From contig CALVHA010000013.1 in NCBI GenBank assembly GCA_944327255.1, positions 1 to 62,380 on the forward strand: a stretch of 62,380 nucleotides of DNA, written 5' to 3'. Below are positions 17,252-26,292 of the stretch, one piece after another. The translations under genes were made by a program, and so were the position numbers. Position 1 is the first letter of the stretch; every line of letters begins with the position of its first letter. The notes under the pieces are model-generated. The model ran no database searches and had not been told where the DNA came from. It saw only the letters and a program-made list of their open reading frames with translations. The DNA is from Candidatus Gastranaerophilales bacterium (GTDB lineage: Bacteria > Cyanobacteriota > Vampirovibrionia > Gastranaerophilales > Gastranaerophilaceae).

Positions 17252-18325
17252 GTGACAAATTTATCAAATCTTTTTGATTTAGGCCGAAATCTTTATGCAA
17301 TGCCTTCTTATATGAGTAATTCTGGAAAAGCATTAATGCCTTTGAGATACTTTTTTGAATTAACATACAGATGTAATTTGCAGTGTCCTTATTGTTATGT
17401 CGGTAATGAGAGAACAAAAGAAGAATTGACAACAGAAGAGTGGTTCAAAATTATTGACCAGATCCCGTGGTATTCTTTCGTAACGCTGGTTGGTGGAGAG
17501 CCGCTTATAAGAAAAGATTTTGTTGATATTTTAATGAAGACCTCAAAAAAAACTATGGGAAAGCTTAATGTTGTCTCTAACGGGATACTTATTAATGATG
17601 AGATAATTGACGCTTTTATTAAAAGTAAGATGATGCTTCTTTCAGTTTCCCTTGATGGTTACGGGAAAAATCATGACAAAAATAGGGCAAAAGATGGCAT
17701 TTTTGAAAAAATTATCTCTAATTTTGAAAAGATGAATTTACGCTCAAAACGCCCTATGATTGATATAAAAACAATTGTTCTAAATAACAATCTTGATGAT
17801 TTAGTAAAATTATATAAAATGTGTGACGAAATGAAATTTAATTTTTTGTCAATTTCATTTCTAAGAAATAATAATTTAAAACAAAATTCGGTTTTATTTG
17901 ATAGTTTTGTTCCTGAATTTAATATGAATTATCCTATTGAAAGATATTTTGATTTGGAACATTTTAAAGAAGTTTACAAAGAGTTAGAATCGCTTTCTAA
18001 AAGGTCAAATGTTCGGATAAGATTTTCTCCTAAATTTGAATATAACAAGGATCCGCTTAAAAAAATTGAGGAATTTTTTAATACTACTTCTGACAAGCCT
18101 GTTAGTGAGATTTATGAACCGTGTAAATATCCGTTTTCCAATATGATGATAAATCCTTGCGGAGATGTTTACCCTTGTTTGTCACAAAAAATTGGAAATG
18201 TCAAAAATAAGAGCTTGATTGAAGTTTTTAATATGCCACATTACAGATGTTTTAGAAAAAATCTTAAGGCTGCAAAGGTCTTTGGTGCATGTCAGATGTG
18301 CTGTGAACTTTGTGTAAAAGAATAA
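17252..18325 (+). CDS. Radical SAM protein with SPASM-type C-terminus
   Basis: The length is 357 residues with a GTG start (AAGGGAG upstream, good spacing). The radical SAM cluster motif CNLQCPYC lies near residues 34-41; VGGEPL is the SAM-contacting GGE motif. The C-terminal ~80 residues contain many Cys (CKYP, NPCGDVYPC, CQMCCELC), as in SPASM domains that hold auxiliary Fe-S clusters. Family roles include peptide maturation, PqqE-like chemistry and sulfatase maturation. No precursor peptide gene is visible beside it, so the substrate is unknown. A possible iron-regulated operator lies upstream, which fits an Fe-S-rich enzyme. Confidence 0.85.
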   Translation: MTNLSNLFDLGRNLYAMPSYMSNSGKALMPLRYFFELTYRCNLQCPYCYVGNERTKEELTTEEWFKIIDQIPWYSFVTLVGGEPLIRKDFVDILMKTSKKTMGKLNVVSNGILINDEIIDAFIKSKMMLLSVSLDGYGKNHDKNRAKDGIFEKIISNFEKMNLRSKRPMIDIKTIVLNNNLDDLVKLYKMCDEMKFNFLSISFLRNNNLKQNSVLFDSFVPEFNMNYPIERYFDLEHFKEVYKELESLSKRSNVRIRFSPKFEYNKDPLKKIEEFFNTTSDKPVSEIYEPCKYPFSNMMINPCGDVYPCLSQKIGNVKNKSLIEVFNMPHYRCFRKNLKAAKVFGACQMCCELCVKE

Positions 18326-18343
18326 GATGCTTCTGTTTAATAC

Positions 18344-18372
18344 TTGATAAATAGGCTTAATTGTTTTATAAT
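18344..18372 (+). promoter_or_regulatory. Promoter placing the start at the ATG of the WecG/TagA-type gene
   Basis: TTGATA, 17-bp spacer, TATAAT. The A of the ATG (18379) is seven bases after the -10, exactly where transcription should begin, and there is no SD. A leaderless mRNA is predicted. Confidence 0.7.
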
Positions 18373-18378
18373 TTGTGT

Positions 18379-19092
18379 ATGGAACGAAATACCGTTAAAT
18401 TACTGGGCTTTAATCTTGATACTTTTACGATTGATGAGGCGTTGGAATATATTATAAAACATCATGGGCAGGTTGTGACTATTAATCCTGAAATGATTCA
18501 AAGTGCACAAAAAAATGATGAGTTTGCTCAAATTATTAAGAATGCTGAACTTGTTATTCCTGATGGTGTTGGTGTTGAATTGGGGTTGATGATTCTCGGA
18601 ACCCGTGTTCGTCGTATTGCGGGCATTGAATTTGCAAGAAGATTAATAGACCGTTTTAGCGAAAATTCTGAACCTATTGCTTTTGTAGGGGCAAAACCTG
18701 AAATTATTCAAAAGGCGGTTGAAAATTTAAAAAAAGAGACTCCTTCCTTAAATGTTTGTTATTCTCAAGACGGTTATTTTAAAGATGATGAGAGAGTGCT
18801 GGAGGAACTTAGAAATTCGGGGGCTAAGCTAGTTCTTGTTGCATTAGGATCGCCTAAACAGGAGTTTTTTATCGAAAAAGCTAAAAGACTTCTTCCAGAA
18901 GCTGTTTTGATTGGTATTGGCGGAAGTTTTGATGTTTGGTCTGGTGCTGTCAGTCGTGCTCCGGTTATTTATCAAAAACTGTGTATAGAATGGTTGTACA
19001 GAACATTAAAAGAACCAAAACGTTTTAAGCGTATTTTTCCAACATTGCCTATGTTTGTTATAAAAGTTTTACAAGAAAAATTTGGAGTATAA
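18379..19092 (+). CDS. WecG/TagA/CpsF-family glycosyltransferase (GT26)
   Basis: The length is 237 residues from ATG 18379; an in-frame TTG 18 bases earlier lies within the promoter and is less likely. Typical motifs: TINPEMIQSAQKN, IPDGVGVELG, RIAGIEF, FVGAKPEI, LVALGSPKQEFFI and GIGGSFDVWSG, all conserved in WecG/TagA. These enzymes add ManNAc or ManNAcA to the lipid-linked GlcNAc that starts teichoic acids, enterobacterial common antigen or capsules. It acts at the cytosolic face of the membrane. It leads the polysaccharide gene run; the next gene starts 1 nt after its stop. Confidence 0.9.
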   Translation: MERNTVKLLGFNLDTFTIDEALEYIIKHHGQVVTINPEMIQSAQKNDEFAQIIKNAELVIPDGVGVELGLMILGTRVRRIAGIEFARRLIDRFSENSEPIAFVGAKPEIIQKAVENLKKETPSLNVCYSQDGYFKDDERVLEELRNSGAKLVLVALGSPKQEFFIEKAKRLLPEAVLIGIGGSFDVWSGAVSRAPVIYQKLCIEWLYRTLKEPKRFKRIFPTLPMFVIKVLQEKFGV

Positions 19093-19093
19093 A

Positions 19094-19918
19094 ATGTTAG
19101 ACAAAAATGAAATTAAAGAATTAGAAGCTTGCTGTAAAGAAAATCGTCAAAATATTTTAAAGATGGTATATAATGCTCAATCAGGGCATATAGGTGGTTC
19201 ACTTTCTGCGGTTGAAGTTATGACCGTTTTATTTCATAAATGTATGAAGCTTGCTCCAAAATGGGATAAAGATAAAAATTTTGAACAACGTGACAGATTT
19301 GTATTATCTAAAGGACATGTTTCGCCGATTTATTATTGTAATCTTGCACAGATGGGCTATTTCCCTAAAGAAGAGTTGATGACCTTCAGAAAGCTTGGTT
19401 CAAGACTTCAAGGTCATCCGGCTGTTTTGTGTCCTGGGGTTGATGCTGCTACAGGGTCTTTGGGGCAAGGATTGTCGATTGCTTGTGGTATGGCGATGGG
19501 ATTAAAACTTGATAAAAATCCTGCTAATGTTTTTGTTCTTACCGGAGATGGAGAGTTGCAGGAGGGAAATATTTGGGAAGCATTTATGAATGCTCCGTGT
19601 CGACATTTAGATAATCTTACGGTTATTATTGACAGAAATAGATTGCAAATAGACGGATGTACGGAAAATATTAAGGCTCTGGATGATCTCGCTTCTAAAA
19701 TAAGGGCTTTTAATTGGAATGTGATTGAAATTGACGGGCATGATCTGGTTCAGATTTATGATGCAATTGAACTTGCCAAAAAATCAAATAAGCCTACTGC
19801 AATTATTGCAAATACAATTAAAGGAAAAGGAGTCAGCTTTATGGAAAATAATGCTGGCTGGCATGGTAAGGCTCCTAAAAAAGAAGAATTTGAAAAGGCA
19901 ATGGAAGAGTTAGTATAA
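19094..19918 (+). CDS. Transketolase N-terminal (ThDP-binding) subunit, no partner in view
   Basis: The length is 274 residues from the ATG with GGAG upstream. Motifs: AQSGHIGGSLS, SKGHVSPIYY, GHPAVLCPGVDAATGSLGQG, the ThDP motif LTGDGELQEGNIWEA ... NLTVIIDRN, and IKGKGVSFMEN. It corresponds to the first half of transketolase; the pyrimidine-binding half, usually encoded directly downstream in split systems, is absent and a YhcH gene follows with a TAATG overlap. The partner must be elsewhere. Split transketolases move two-carbon units between sugar phosphates, and dedicated pairs occur in sugar-nucleotide clusters. The placement here suggests a role in surface-sugar synthesis. Confidence 0.88.
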   Translation: MLDKNEIKELEACCKENRQNILKMVYNAQSGHIGGSLSAVEVMTVLFHKCMKLAPKWDKDKNFEQRDRFVLSKGHVSPIYYCNLAQMGYFPKEELMTFRKLGSRLQGHPAVLCPGVDAATGSLGQGLSIACGMAMGLKLDKNPANVFVLTGDGELQEGNIWEAFMNAPCRHLDNLTVIIDRNRLQIDGCTENIKALDDLASKIRAFNWNVIEIDGHDLVQIYDAIELAKKSNKPTAIIANTIKGKGVSFMENNAGWHGKAPKKEEFEKAMEELV

Positions 19919-20376
19919 TGATTTTTGATAACTTAGAAAATCTTGAGAAGTATGAAATCGTAACTCCTGAAGTTTTGGAGTTTGTAAATAAATTAAATGT
20001 AAATACGCCTTGTGGTCGTTATGACATAACCGACAAAATCTTTGCAAATATAGAGGAGTATTCTCCAAGAGGAGAACTTGAATGTGCTTTGGAGGCTCAT
20101 CGCAAATTTATTGATATTCAGTTGCTTATTTCAGGAGAAGAGCGTATTGATTTTATCGATATTGACGGTTTAAATGTTTTGAAAAGTTATGACTGTGTAA
20201 AAGATATTTTATTTTTTAAGAGACCTAAAGTGGAATTGGGAAGAATTTATCTTAACGGAAGAAATTTTGCAATTTTTTATCCAGATGATGCACATGCTCC
20301 TCAAATTACGACTTTAAGTCTTCAAAATAATGTTAAGAAGGTTGTTGTTAAAATTCCGGTGGACTGGTTGTTATGA
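19918..20376 (+). CDS. YhcH/YjgK/YiaL (DUF386) family protein
   Basis: The length is 152 residues. It shows the family pattern: GRYDITDKIFANIEEY, LECALEAHRKFIDIQLLISGEERIDF and, near the end, IFYPDDAHAPQ with conserved His/Glu residues of a cupin-like metal-binding fold. Relatives include NanQ, an N-acetylneuraminate anomerase, and YiaL; the typical task is opening or interconverting sugar anomers. The start overlaps the transketolase stop by one base, and its end overlaps the phosphatase by four, so it is tightly coupled to both. Confidence 0.85.
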   Translation: MIFDNLENLEKYEIVTPEVLEFVNKLNVNTPCGRYDITDKIFANIEEYSPRGELECALEAHRKFIDIQLLISGEERIDFIDIDGLNVLKSYDCVKDILFFKRPKVELGRIYLNGRNFAIFYPDDAHAPQITTLSLQNNVKKVVVKIPVDWLL

Positions 20377-21029
20377 TTCATTGTGTCATTTTTGATCTTG
20401 ACGGTACTTTGCTGAATACACTTGATGATTTATGTGATAGTACAAATTTTGCATTACAACAATTTGGGTATCCTGTACGTACTTTAGAGGAAGTGAGATG
20501 CTTTGTTGGAAACGGAGTTAAGAAGCTTATTGAGCGTGCATTGCCTAACGGAGAAGATAATAAAGACTTTGATAGTTGTCTTAAATTCTTTAAAGAGCAT
20601 TATTCTAAAAATATGTATAATAAGACGGCGCCATACGATGGAATTATGGAAATGTTAAAGGCGATACGTCTTGCTGGAATTCATACTGCTGTTGTCTCAA
20701 ATAAATTTGACAGCGCCGTTAAAGATTTATGTAAAAAATATTTTGGGGATTTAATTCAAGTTGCAATAGGAGAAAATGAGCGTGCTGGAATTCGTAAAAA
20801 ACCTTCCCCTGACAGTATTTTTAAGGCTATGGAAGAACTTAAGGTTTCAATTGATAATGTTATTTATGTAGGTGATTCTGAGACTGATGTGCAGACTTCT
20901 AAAAATGCTGAAATAGACTGTATTGGTTGCACTTGGGGCTTTAGAGGCAAGGATGTTTTGTTGAATGAGGGTGCAAGATATATTATTGACGCACCTTGTG
21001 AAATTTTAAAAATAATCGGAGTTGTTTAA
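20373..21029 (+). CDS. HAD-superfamily phosphatase, phosphoglycolate-phosphatase-like
   Basis: The length is 218 residues. Motif I FDLDGTLLNT (Asp8/Asp10), a helical cap (~17-85), motif II VVSNKFD, motif III lysine in RKKPSPD, and motif IV YVGDSETDVQTSKNA. This is the classic Gph/PGMB layout. It removes phosphate from a small sugar or organic phosphate; the location between a YhcH protein and glycosyltransferases suggests a sugar-phosphate step in surface-sugar synthesis rather than phosphoglycolate salvage. The start overlaps the previous stop by 4 bp (ATGA). Confidence 0.88.
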   Translation: MIHCVIFDLDGTLLNTLDDLCDSTNFALQQFGYPVRTLEEVRCFVGNGVKKLIERALPNGEDNKDFDSCLKFFKEHYSKNMYNKTAPYDGIMEMLKAIRLAGIHTAVVSNKFDSAVKDLCKKYFGDLIQVAIGENERAGIRKKPSPDSIFKAMEELKVSIDNVIYVGDSETDVQTSKNAEIDCIGCTWGFRGKDVLLNEGARYIIDAPCEILKIIGVV

Positions 21030-22205
21030 GTGTCCTTTTATGGTTTTTGCAAAAAAATATATAGAATTTGGAGAGAAGGCCAGAAGAGGATTCCAGAAAG
21101 CTTTTTTAGACAGATATTGCGTCTTCCTGCCACTTCAAAAAAGATTTTGCTTATATCGCATGAACTTTCTCGTACAGGTGCACCTTTGGTTTTGCTGACT
21201 ATTGCAAAAGTTTTAAAAAAGAACGGTTTTTCTATTGCTTTGATTTCATATAATGACGGATATCTGCGTAAAGAGTTTGAACAATTGGGTGTTCCTGTTT
21301 GTATTGCATACTCTGCTAAGTATGATCAAATAGGAATTAATGAACTGGAAAACTTTTTTGACGTGGTACTTGCAAACACGATTTTGACATTTCATTCTGT
21401 TAATTTTATTAAAAATAAAAATAAACTAATTTGGCTTATACATGAATCCCAGGAATTTGAGACAAAACTATTGGATGTTTTGAGTATACCACATTACGGA
21501 TGTGATGGGGTTGTAAAAGTTCTGAAAGATTCAGGAAAAATTTATACTGTAAGTGAATATTCAAAAAAAGTTTTTTCAAAATATGCGGATGAAGTTGAAG
21601 TTATTCATAACGGAATAGACGATGAATTTGATGGATATAGTGACCATAAAAAATTGACATTTTCATTCTTGGGGAGAGTACAAAAGCGAAAGGCTGTAGA
21701 TGTTTTTGTTGATGCTGTATTATCATTGCCTTATGAATATCAGAATTCTGCTAATTTTATTATAGCAGGAGATGTTAGTAATGATTATGCAAAACAATTA
21801 AAGAAAAAGTCGAAAAATATTATAAAATGGGTTGGAGAAATTAAGAAAAAACAACAACTAACAAATTTCTATAAAAATACTGATATACTTATTTGTGTTT
21901 CTAAAGATGATACGGCTCCGCTTGTAGTGACCGAAGCCGCAATGCATGGGATCCCATCAGTAATAAGTAAAAATGTCGGCTCTGATTATATAATTGAAGA
22001 AGGGAAAAGCGGGTTTATTCTTCCGACTGGAGATGTTAATGCTTTAAGATGTTTGATTGTAAAGTTGATTACAAATCCTGATATTATTAAAAATATGAAA
22101 CCGATTGCCCGTGAGAGTTATTTAAGGACAAGTACTTTAGATGTTTTTGAGAAAAAGTTTTTAAATATAGTTTATGATAAAATGAACCTTAAAAGAAAGG
22201 ATTAG
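21030..22205 (+). CDS. GT4-type glycosyltransferase
   Basis: The length is 391 residues with a GTG start directly after the previous stop (CGGAG upstream). It has a GT-B fold with N-terminal ISHELSRTGAPLVLL and a C-terminal half with FSFLGRVQKRKAVDVF, IIAGD, KWVGEI, and the donor-site segment DTAPLVVTEAAMHGIPSVIS holding the EX7E-type motif. It probably transfers a sugar from a nucleotide donor onto a lipid-linked glycan at the inner face of the membrane. The gene starts are tightly stacked with the RgpF-like gene (1-nt gap). Confidence 0.88.
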   Translation: MSFYGFCKKIYRIWREGQKRIPESFFRQILRLPATSKKILLISHELSRTGAPLVLLTIAKVLKKNGFSIALISYNDGYLRKEFEQLGVPVCIAYSAKYDQIGINELENFFDVVLANTILTFHSVNFIKNKNKLIWLIHESQEFETKLLDVLSIPHYGCDGVVKVLKDSGKIYTVSEYSKKVFSKYADEVEVIHNGIDDEFDGYSDHKKLTFSFLGRVQKRKAVDVFVDAVLSLPYEYQNSANFIIAGDVSNDYAKQLKKKSKNIIKWVGEIKKKQQLTNFYKNTDILICVSKDDTAPLVVTEAAMHGIPSVISKNVGSDYIIEEGKSGFILPTGDVNALRCLIVKLITNPDIIKNMKPIARESYLRTSTLDVFEKKFLNIVYDKMNLKRKD

Positions 22206-22206
22206 A

Positions 22207-23880
22207 ATGGCTGAAAAGAAAATTCTTGTACATCTGCATTTGTTTTATCATAACCAGATTGATTATGTTATTTCAAAATTGAGAAACATTACAAATTGTA
22301 AGTGGGATTTGTATGTAACTTTTTGTGATGAAAATGAAAAAAGCTTTTTAAAACTTAAAAGATTTAAGCCTGATGTAATATTTTTTAAGGTGAAAAATTT
22401 GGGATATGACGTTTATCCGTTTATTCAGGTTTTACGAAAGGTTAATCTATGTGATTATGATTATGTTTTAAAACTTCATACAAAATCCCCCCAGAAGATT
22501 TTTGGATTTTTTAAATCTTATAGATGGCGTAATAATATGTTTGATGGGCTTCTTGAATCAAAAAAACAATTTTTGAAGGCTTTAAATGTTATTGAAAATC
22601 CTAAAAACGGTTTGCTTGCTTCTCATTATCGAATGTTGAGATTTACCGGACTTGTGGCGGAAGAAGGTTATATGCTAAATGAGATGATGAAGAGGTTAGG
22701 TCTTCATTACAGGGGTAATATATATGTTTCGGGAACTATGTTTTTAGCACGTGCTGCATTATATAAGGATCTAGCTAATTCAGATATAAATGATGATGAT
22801 TTTGCAAAAATTTCTCATACAGGTTCTAATTCAACAAATGCGCATGTATTGGAAAGGGTTTTGAGTTTAATTGTTTATGATAAAGGGTATGATTGTGTCA
22901 GGATAAATTCATTGAAATTATTCTTAGATAATGCTCGAATTAAATTATTTTCTGTATCTTTTGTATGGAATAATTTTCATCATGGATTAGCTATATATTT
23001 TCTCGGGAAGAAACATCTTATTGATATTTTAAAGAAGAATGATTATATACAAGGAACAGAACTTATAAAGCAATCTTTTACACTTAATCCTTTTAAAAAT
23101 AAAAGATTATGTATTTTTGCTGTATATTGTCCTGATGGGAGAATTTCAGATTCTCAAATTTATTATTTAAAAGGACTAAAAAGAATTGCCGATAATATTA
23201 TATTTATTGCTGATAGCTTAGTATTTCCTGAAGAGATAGAGAAAATAAAGGATTTAGTCTGTTATTGCAACTTTGAAAGACATAAAGGATTTGATTTTAT
23301 GTCTTATAAATTGGGCTATGAATATGCTTTAAAAAATGGATTACTTGACGATATCAATGAATTGATTATTTGTAATGACAGCTGCTATGCTCCTGTTTTC
23401 CCATTTGAAAAAGTTTTTTGTAAAATGGCAGGGATGCAATGTGATTTTTGGGGGATGACATCTAACGGTAATATCCAGAAGCACCAAAAAATACATATTC
23501 AGTCATTTTTTTATGTGTTTAAAAAAAATATATTTAAATCTGATGTTTTTAAATCTTTTATCAAAAAGATTAAGTGTCAGAAAAATATAAACAGGGTTAT
23601 ACAAAAATATGAAATAGAATTTACTGATTATCTTGTAAGTCATAATTTTAAATATTCTACATTTGTTCCGGACAGTATATCCGAGGTGCCATTATGTATA
23701 AATAAGACTATTTATCCTCTGACTTTATTAAAAAATTATTTTGTACCACTTGTAAAAGTTAAAGTGTTTAATAATAAATTTCTGGGGAAAATTAGTGAAG
23801 ATTCATTTGAAACTTTAGATTTTATTAAGTCTGTTAACCCCGAACTTGCTGAAATTATAAAAAAAGAGAATCATATGTAA
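22207..23880 (+). CDS. Rhamnan-synthesis-F-like glycosyltransferase (two RgpF-type units)
   Basis: The length is 557 residues. The first half has FHVHL-type start (VHLHLFYHNQ), NLGYDVYPFI, YVLKLHTKSPQK and YVSGTMFLARA; the second half (from ~298) has AVYCPDGRISDSQIYYL, HKGFDFMSYKLGYEYAL, NELIICNDSCYAP and WGMTSN. Both resemble RgpF, which elongates or decorates rhamnose-glucose polysaccharides. A run of dTDP-rhamnose genes follows 38 bp downstream, supporting a rhamnose-containing product. AAAGGATTAG precedes the ATG. Confidence 0.85.
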   Translation: MAEKKILVHLHLFYHNQIDYVISKLRNITNCKWDLYVTFCDENEKSFLKLKRFKPDVIFFKVKNLGYDVYPFIQVLRKVNLCDYDYVLKLHTKSPQKIFGFFKSYRWRNNMFDGLLESKKQFLKALNVIENPKNGLLASHYRMLRFTGLVAEEGYMLNEMMKRLGLHYRGNIYVSGTMFLARAALYKDLANSDINDDDFAKISHTGSNSTNAHVLERVLSLIVYDKGYDCVRINSLKLFLDNARIKLFSVSFVWNNFHHGLAIYFLGKKHLIDILKKNDYIQGTELIKQSFTLNPFKNKRLCIFAVYCPDGRISDSQIYYLKGLKRIADNIIFIADSLVFPEEIEKIKDLVCYCNFERHKGFDFMSYKLGYEYALKNGLLDDINELIICNDSCYAPVFPFEKVFCKMAGMQCDFWGMTSNGNIQKHQKIHIQSFFYVFKKNIFKSDVFKSFIKKIKCQKNINRVIQKYEIEFTDYLVSHNFKYSTFVPDSISEVPLCINKTIYPLTLLKNYFVPLVKVKVFNNKFLGKISEDSFETLDFIKSVNPELAEIIKKENHM

Positions 23881-23887
23881 GTATTTG

Positions 23888-23896
23888 TGATACAAT
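23888..23896 (+). promoter_or_regulatory. Extended -10 promoter of the rfb operon
   Basis: TGATACAAT (TG-N-TACAAT), no clear -35. It lies 22 bp before the rfbC ATG, leaving room for the SD GGGGGA. It allows rfbCBDA to be expressed separately from the glycosyltransferases upstream. Confidence 0.5.
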
Positions 23897-23918
23897 ACTG
23901 GTAAAATATGGGGGATTT

Positions 23919-24467
23919 ATGCCGTTTGAATTTGAAAGACAAAAGATAGCTGATGTTATTCTTGTTAAACCGAAAGTTTTTGGAGATAATCGTGGTTTTT
24001 TTATGGAAAGTTATAAGAGATCAGAATTTGTTAAAAACGGGATTGATGTTGAGTTTGTTCAGGATAACCACTCAAAATCTTCCGCCCATGTTTTGCGAGG
24101 ACTTCATTATCAGGAAGCACCGTTTGGACAGGCAAAACTTGTGAGATGTTCAAGAGGGCGAATTTATGATGTTGCCGTTGATATAAGAATAGGCTCTGAA
24201 ACTTTCGGGAAATATGTAAAAGTAGAGCTGTCAGAAGATAATAAACATATGCTATATATTCCGGATGGTTTTGCGCACGGTTTTGTTGTTCTATCTGATG
24301 GAGCTGAACTTTTGTATAAAACATCAAATGAATATGCTCCTCAAGCTGATAGGGGCATAAGATGGGACGATAAGGATATAAATATTGATTGGGACATCGA
24401 TTTTGAGCCTGTATTATCTGATAAGGATATGTCACAGCCGTTACTTAGGGAGGTTTTTAGCTTATGA
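23919..24467 (+). CDS. rfbC: dTDP-4-dehydrorhamnose 3,5-epimerase
   Basis: The length is 182 residues, the family norm. It is a cupin fold with FGDNRGFFMESYK, VQDNHSKSSAHVLRGLHYQ (catalytic His in GLHYQ and the nearby Asn/Lys), KLVRCSRGRIYDVAVDIR, and YIPDGFAHGFVVLS. It epimerises C3 and C5 of dTDP-4-dehydro-6-deoxyglucose on the way to dTDP-L-rhamnose in the cytosol. It is the first of four genes joined by 4-bp overlaps (C-B-D-A order). Confidence 0.96.
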   Translation: MPFEFERQKIADVILVKPKVFGDNRGFFMESYKRSEFVKNGIDVEFVQDNHSKSSAHVLRGLHYQEAPFGQAKLVRCSRGRIYDVAVDIRIGSETFGKYVKVELSEDNKHMLYIPDGFAHGFVVLSDGAELLYKTSNEYAPQADRGIRWDDKDINIDWDIDFEPVLSDKDMSQPLLREVFSL

Positions 24468-25453
24468 AAACATTATTGATCACGGGTGGGGCAGGATTTA
24501 TAGGAAGCTGTTTTGTAAGACATATTTTAAAAAAGCATGACAATTATAAAGTAATAAATCTTGATGCGTTGACTTATGCAGGTAATATCGAAAATCTTGA
24601 TGATATTAAAGATAATTCTAATTATGAATTTGTTCACGGGAATATTTGTGATAAAAAACTCGTAAGGGAATTAATTGCGCAAAGTGATTGTGTCATAAAT
24701 TTTGCGGCAGAATCCCACGTAGATAGGTCTATCACTGGACCTGAGATTTTTATCGAAACTAATGTTCAAGGAACATTGAATCTTTTGCAGGCTTCAAAAG
24801 ATTTTGGCGTTGAAAGATTTTTGCAGGTATCTACTGATGAAGTTTACGGAACTCTCGGAAAAGACGGATATTTTTATGAAACAACTCCTCTTGCTCCGAA
24901 TTCTCCTTATTCGGCCTCAAAAGCCAGTGCGGATTTACTTGTAAGAGCATATTACGAAACATATAAGTTACCTGTTTTAAACACAAGATGCTCTAATAAC
25001 TATGGTCCTTATCAGTATCCAGAAAAATTAATTCCGTTTTTTATCTCAAGATTGCGGCGGAATGAAAAGGTTCCTGTATATGGAGATGGTTTAAATGTCA
25101 GAGATTGGCTTTATGTTTATGATCACTGCGAAGCTATTGATACTGTTTTACATAATGGAAAAGTTGGAGAAGTTTATAATATAGGTGGACATAACGAAAA
25201 AACAAATCTTGAAATTACAAAAATTATTCTTGATGCAATGGGAAAAGATGAAAGTTATATCGAATATGTTCAGGATAGACTCGGACATGACAGACGTTAT
25301 GCAATTTCCAATGATAAAATTACATCAGAACTCGGCTGGACTCCATCAGTAACATTTGAGGAAGGTATAAAATTAACAATTGACTGGTATTTAACACATC
25401 AGGATTGGATAGATTCAATAGAGACGAAACAGCATAAGGCGGTGATAAGATGA
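24464..25453 (+). CDS. rfbB: dTDP-glucose 4,6-dehydratase
   Basis: The length is 329 residues, an extended short-chain dehydrogenase. NAD site [11 protein letters not shown] near the N-terminus; NFAAESHVDRSI; STDEVYGTLG carrying the Thr/Asp/Glu catalytic set; PYSASKASADLL with the YxxxK pair; TRCSNNYGPYQYPEKLIP. It converts dTDP-glucose to the 4-keto-6-deoxy sugar. GGGAGG SD. Overlaps rfbC and rfbD by 4 bp each. Confidence 0.97.
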   Translation: MKTLLITGGAGFIGSCFVRHILKKHDNYKVINLDALTYAGNIENLDDIKDNSNYEFVHGNICDKKLVRELIAQSDCVINFAAESHVDRSITGPEIFIETNVQGTLNLLQASKDFGVERFLQVSTDEVYGTLGKDGYFYETTPLAPNSPYSASKASADLLVRAYYETYKLPVLNTRCSNNYGPYQYPEKLIPFFISRLRRNEKVPVYGDGLNVRDWLYVYDHCEAIDTVLHNGKVGEVYNIGGHNEKTNLEITKIILDAMGKDESYIEYVQDRLGHDRRYAISNDKITSELGWTPSVTFEEGIKLTIDWYLTHQDWIDSIETKQHKAVIR

Positions 25454-26292
25454 CAAAAGTTTTAGTAACAGGTTCAAACGGAATGCTAGGTCAGGATTTG
25501 TGCCCTATATTAGAGGATAGTGGCTACGAAGTTGTTGAAACTAATTCTTCTAGTATGGATATAACTAATACTGATGCCGTTAAAAATGTTATTGAAAAAG
25601 AAATGCCGGATATTGTTATACATTGTGCTGCATATACAAATGTAGATATGGCTGAAAATGATTTAAAAACTGCAGAATTTATAAATGTTACGGGAACTGA
25701 AAATATTGCGGAATACTGTGGAAAATTAGGAATTACCATAGTTTATATTTCAACGGACTATGTATTTGATGGGACTAAATCGGAACCATATACTCCGCAA
25801 GACAGAACAAATCCGATAAATAATTATGGAATGACTAAATATGAGGGAGAAGAGGCTGTGAGGAGCCTTTGCGAAAAGTATTATATAGTAAGAACCTCTT
25901 GGCTTTATGGTCATCATGGTAAAAATTTTGTAGAAACGATGCTTAATCTTGCAAAAACTCAAAAAGAATTAAAAGTTGTGAATGACCAAATCGGTTGTCC
26001 GACTTGGACTGTTGAACTTGCGAATGGTATTATTAAACTTCTTAACGGTAAACCTTACGGTACATACCATGTTTGTGGTTCCGGGGCTACAAGCTGGTAT
26101 GGTTTTGCAGAAGAAATTTTTGCGCATGTGAAAGAAAAGGTTAGTTTAATCCCTTGTACTACATCAGAATTCCCTCGTCCTGCAAAACGACCTTCATATA
26201 GTGTAATGCTTAATGGCGGTATCTGTAGAAATTGGAAGTTGGCATTGAGAGATTACTTAGATTTAAGAGTAGATGAGGAGGATGCAGAATGA
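25450..26292 (+). CDS. rfbD: dTDP-4-dehydrorhamnose reductase
   Basis: The length is 280 residues. Nucleotide site [34 protein letters not shown]; Tyr/Lys pair in [27 protein letters not shown]. It makes dTDP-L-rhamnose with NAD(P)H, the last step of the pathway. The C-terminal ~20 residues ([15 protein letters not shown]) are acidic. Confidence 0.96.
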   Translation: MTKVLVTGSNGMLGQDLCPILEDSGYEVVETNSSSMDITNTDAVKNVIEKEMPDIVIHCAAYTNVDMAENDLKTAEFINVTGTENIAEYCGKLGITIVYISTDYVFDGTKSEPYTPQDRTNPINNYGMTKYEGEEAVRSLCEKYYIVRTSWLYGHHGKNFVETMLNLAKTQKELKVVNDQIGCPTWTVELANGIIKLLNGKPYGTYHVCGSGATSWYGFAEEIFAHVKEKVSLIPCTTSEFPRPAKRPSYSVMLNGGICRNWKLALRDYLDLRVDEEDAE

